Shown one piece after another: positions 5,222 through 6,588 of a DNA stretch of 6,588 bases. Each line of letters begins with the position of its first letter. Position 1 is the first letter of the stretch. Under the pieces are notes generated by a model. That model ran no database searches and was not told the origin of the DNA. It saw only the letters and a list, made by a program, of their open reading frames with translations. Made by a program: the position numbers and the translations under genes. This DNA is from Nitrospirota bacterium (GTDB lineage: Bacteria > Nitrospirota > CAKKRA01 > 9FT-COMBO-42-15): contig JACRON010000094.1 of assembly GCA_016214425.1 (NCBI GenBank), forward strand, positions 1-6,588, in the 5' to 3' direction.

Positions 5222-5247
5222 GGCTGTTGATGACTTTTTCAACAGCC
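5222..5247. repeat. Hairpin repeat GGCTGTTGA/TCAACAGCC, copy 2
   Basis: This has the same 9-bp stem (5222-5230 with 5239-5247) and 8-base loop as copy 1. Just outside, GTTGAAAAA near 5158-5166 is the reverse complement of TTTTTCAAC inside this hairpin, so the entire 5158-5247 block has nested inverted symmetry. Confidence 0.8.
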
Positions 5248-5254
5248 CGTGAAG

Positions 5255-5350
5255 ATGCTCCAAATATCTGCTGAAATGCGTAAAACTGGCATCAAGGCAA
5301 GTGATATTTATGCAGCATCACGAAAACAACTCCTCACCTCCCTTTCGTAA
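5255..5350 (+). pseudogene. Possible C-terminal remnant of a gene cut by the repeat
   Basis: The frame encodes MLQISAEMRKTGIKASDIYA followed by ASRKQLLTSLS and a TAA. It is short (31 codons, or 33 from the GTG at 5249) but protein-like in composition. It begins just 7 bases after hairpin copy 2, with no evident ribosome site. It could be the tail of an older gene whose 5' part was lost when the repeat or its flank rearranged. No family is recognised and chance is possible. Confidence 0.3.
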
Positions 5351-5464
5351 AGTGGATTGGGGATTATCCACAATCATTAAGAAAATAAAAAATCTGCGCC
5401 AAATGAAGGTTATCCATTTAGGCAATTAAAAAAATGAAATAAAACTTTTCAATTATTTTTAAAT

Positions 5465-5493
5465 TTGATAAAGTGCAGAAAACTATGTAATAA
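5465..5493 (+). promoter_or_regulatory. Candidate promoter just upstream of the cassette
   Basis: TTGATA (5465-5470), a 17-bp spacer and TAATAA (5488-5493) make a reasonable sigma70 promoter. TG precedes the -10 at 5486-5487. Transcription would start near 5500, right at the cassette edge, so it would act like the cassette promoter of an integron although it lies in the host flank. Confidence 0.45.
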
Positions 5494-5497
5494 TATT

Positions 5498-5504
5498 GTT
5501 AGGT
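5498..5504 (+). other. Cassette 5' boundary core site GTTAGGT (GTTRRRY)
   Basis: GTTAGGT fits the integron core consensus GTTRRRY and is exactly complementary to ACCTAAC at 6199-6205. By the integron rule, recombination falls after the G at 5498. The core also supplies AGGTGA (5501-5506), a Shine-Dalgarno-like sequence for the cassette gene. Confidence 0.65.
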
Positions 5505-6250
5505 GAAAAATAGAATCATGGGAAACTCATTTTTATACAGGTATAAAGTAGATAATGTGCCTCTCATCCTCCAGCCGGTATTCTACCTTTATAGTTATTT
5601 TGTCGCTCTGATTTTGGTTGTCTACACCTTAATTGTTCATTTTACGAGTAAGATCGAAATTGTTGGTCAGGAGCACCTTGATGCCCAGCGAAATTATATT
5701 TTCTGTTATTGGCATACCTTTGTTCCTTTGTATGGTTGCGTATTCTTGCGCAACCGGTCGCATGTTTGGATGCAACATCCCTTCTGGTTTATGAAGTCAA
5801 TTCATTTATTCCTTCGCTTTAGGGGTGCTAAGAAAATAATCCTTGGGTCTACAGGGCATTCCGGACGAGAGGCGGCTGACGAACTTGTGGAATACCTAAA
5901 AAAGGGATATTCCACTGTTCTTTTACCAGACGGGCCGAGTGGCCCCGCTTTTGTGGCAAAAAAGGGAATGCTTCATATTTCATTACAAAGTCAAGTTCCC
6001 ATTGTTCCAATGCAATTTAAGGCTTCAAAAGCCTTCGAGAGTCATGGTTGGGATCGAAAGAAATGGCCAATGCCTTTTTCTACAATAAAGGTGCGATTCG
6101 GGAAACCTATCTTGATATCAGACGATAATATTGACGAAGCGTATGGTGAAATTACGAAGGCCTTAGGGTAAGGATATTTATTCAATATTTCTACACACAC
6201 CTAACTACTCAATCCAGCGGATGGCTTGCAGCCCCCGCTGATTTCAGTCG
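5499..6250 (+). mobile_element. Putative single integron gene cassette (about 752 bp)
   Basis: The unit has the order expected of a mobile gene cassette: a half core site at the 5' edge, a very short leader, one gene filling most of the length, then a 3' attC in the same orientation. The attC outer box matches the 5' core of this unit (7/7 complementary) and not the sequence after it, which shows that both ends belong to one former circle. I see no integron integrase gene and no second attC in the window, so this is an isolated cassette, either at a secondary target or in a decayed array. Confidence 0.65.
5518..6171 (+). CDS. DUF374-type lysophospholipid acyltransferase-like protein (cassette gene)
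   Basis: The protein is 217 residues from ATG 5518, or 222 from GTG 5503. I prefer the ATG because the GTG lies inside the core site with no ribosome site, whereas AGGTGA (5501-5506) precedes the ATG, at a longish 11-base spacing. Numbered from the GTG, a membrane segment lies at about 20-48 (LILQPVFYLYSYFVALILVV). Then come YIFCYWHTFVPLY (65-77) with the WH pair, RFRGAKKIILGSTGHSG (105-121), VLLPDGPSGPAFVAKKG (139-155), VPIVPMQF (165-172) and WDRKKWPMPFS (183-193). These are hallmarks of DUF374 in the LPLAT superfamily, which transfers acyl chains to membrane or LPS lipids; the PDGPxGP block is diagnostic. Length matches the family. It is the only gene of the putative cassette and would act at the inner membrane. 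The precise acceptor is unknown. Confidence 0.85.
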   Translation: MGNSFLYRYKVDNVPLILQPVFYLYSYFVALILVVYTLIVHFTSKIEIVGQEHLDAQRNYIFCYWHTFVPLYGCVFLRNRSHVWMQHPFWFMKSIHLFLRFRGAKKIILGSTGHSGREAADELVEYLKKGYSTVLLPDGPSGPAFVAKKGMLHISLQSQVPIVPMQFKASKAFESHGWDRKKWPMPFSTIKVRFGKPILISDDNIDEAYGEITKALG

Positions 6251-6256
6251 TTCAGC
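6199..6256 (+). other. Putative integron attC site (58 bp)
   Basis: Box by box: R'' ACCTAAC (6199-6205, consensus RYYYAAC); spacer TACTC; L'' with AAT (6211-6213), an unpaired C (6214) and CAGCGG (6215-6220); a terminal hairpin GGCT/AGCC (6223-6226 with 6230-6233); L' CCGCTG and ATT (6235-6243); spacer TCAGTC; R' beginning G at 6250. The single unpaired C on the top strand is an extrahelical G on the bottom strand, as in known attC sites. The in-place R' reads GTTCAGC, off consensus, because all but its first base comes from the flanking DNA. The length fits the short end of the attC range. It ends 27 bp after the gene stop at its near side. Confidence 0.7.
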
Positions 6257-6383
6257 CTTTAGAAAAACCTTGCTTCAAAGAGCATAGGTGCATGATTTCT
6301 TACCACAGACTTTTCACTCCAAGCCCCAAACTCAATAAATTAAGAAAGTGGAAAATGAGGGCGGCAGGCTGCTAAAAATACTA
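6257..6383. other. Non-coding flank between the cassette and the SDR gene
   Basis: I find no gene, RNA or clear terminator here. It is the meeting point of two converging genes, yet no stem followed by a T-run is visible on either strand. No second RYYYAAC/GTTRRRY pair with inner stems is visible either. Confidence 0.5.
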
Positions 6384-6588
6384 CTACTTCGGGTGCTGCT
6401 GCTGATATGGTATAATCGGCACCTTCCAAGGTGTCTGCTGATTGATAACAGATATTTCAAGGGGGCAGACATTTGCAGGAACAGTTAAGGCAAAGAGGAC
6501 GGCCTTTTCAATTGCCTCTGTGGTCATGAGGCGGGATGGCTCTATGGTAGCTTTATCAAGCGTCCCTATTAATGCAGTATCAGTAACA
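6384..6588 (-). CDS. Short-chain dehydrogenase/reductase, C-terminal fragment (partial)
   Basis: The last 67 or so residues of a gene that enters from the right edge end at tandem TAG codons (6384-6386 and 6381-6383). The peptide runs VTDTALIGTLDKATIEPSRL, then MTTEAIEKAVLFALTVPANV and CPLEISVINQQTPWKVPIIP, ending PYQQQHPK. The order V(D/E)T...L, then M-(S/T)-x-E-x-(I/V)-A-x-AVLFAL-x-x-P, then a short strand EI-x-(V/I) is the standard C-terminal end of classical SDR enzymes, after the NAD(P)-binding and YxxxK parts, which are outside the window. The substrate cannot be told from this part. It converges on the cassette gene and has no visible link to the sulfur operon. No start codon is in view. 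Confidence 0.7.
   Translation of the reverse strand, partial: VTDTALIGTLDKATIEPSRLMTTEAIEKAVLFALTVPANVCPLEISVINQQTPWKVPIIPYQQQHPK

Noticed and set aside
5057..5263. Minus-strand open frame of 68 codons
   Set aside because: Its first third is a translation of hairpin copy 2 and the GATTACACAG arms, it has no ribosome site, and the rest lies in AT-rich DNA with no protein-like pattern.
5310..5429. Plus-strand frame of 39 codons starting MQHHENNSSPP
   Set aside because: It overlaps the 5255-5350 frame, has no ribosome site and has low-complexity basic content; probably chance.
5430..5498. A classical attI site or a preceding attC left of the cassette
   Set aside because: No RYYYAAC box, no inner stem and no integrase gene nearby; the stretch is AT-rich with only a promoter-like pair.
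6215..6240. The 6-bp stem after the acyltransferase gene as a terminator
   Set aside because: The stem is interrupted, has no T-run, and is explained better as the inner boxes of the attC site.

Overview
The window looks like a chromosomal contig from an uncultured Gram-negative sulfur-metabolising bacterium. A lipoprotein signal, a Sec signal peptide and the dsrEFH/SQR/YeeE gene content fit lineages such as Nitrospirota or the former Deltaproteobacteria, but no rRNA or marker gene fixes the taxonomy. Intergenic DNA is unusually rich in short palindromic repeats.

Positions 1-4300, all on the minus strand, form a sulfur-handling gene set. In transcription order it runs: a strong sigma70-type promoter with two inverted repeats (4225-4295), an ArsR-family repressor, three sulfur-relay proteins in the order DsrE, DsrF, DsrH, a flavoprotein of the sulfide:quinone oxidoreductase group, a small exported protein, a two-domain lipoprotein rhodanese broken by a frameshift, and the first 17 codons of a probable YeeE/YedE sulfur-compound transporter. 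I infer that the locus imports or oxidises reduced sulfur (SQR, YeeE, rhodanese) and passes persulfide sulfur along DsrE/F/H carriers, with ArsR sensing the substrate. The three longer gaps in the set (1276-1438, 2588-2691, 3022-3123) all contain repeats. A fourth palindrome lies in frame inside dsrH.

Positions 4300-5500 are AT-rich and gene-poor. They hold one short hypothetical gene (4531-4776), two apparent gene remnants next to repeats (4383-4535 and 5255-5350), and two copies of a compound repeat sharing 38 identical bases.

Positions 5498-6256 are the most unusual part. A DUF374-type lysophospholipid acyltransferase-like gene on the plus strand is followed 27 bp later by a 58-bp site with the architecture of an integron attC. 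The outer box of that site (6199-6205) is exactly complementary to a GTTRRRY core at the 5' edge of the gene (5498-5504). I read this as a single gene cassette of about 752 bp, integrated with no integron integrase in the window, just downstream of a plausible promoter. The window closes with the 3' end of a short-chain dehydrogenase gene on the minus strand (6384-6588).
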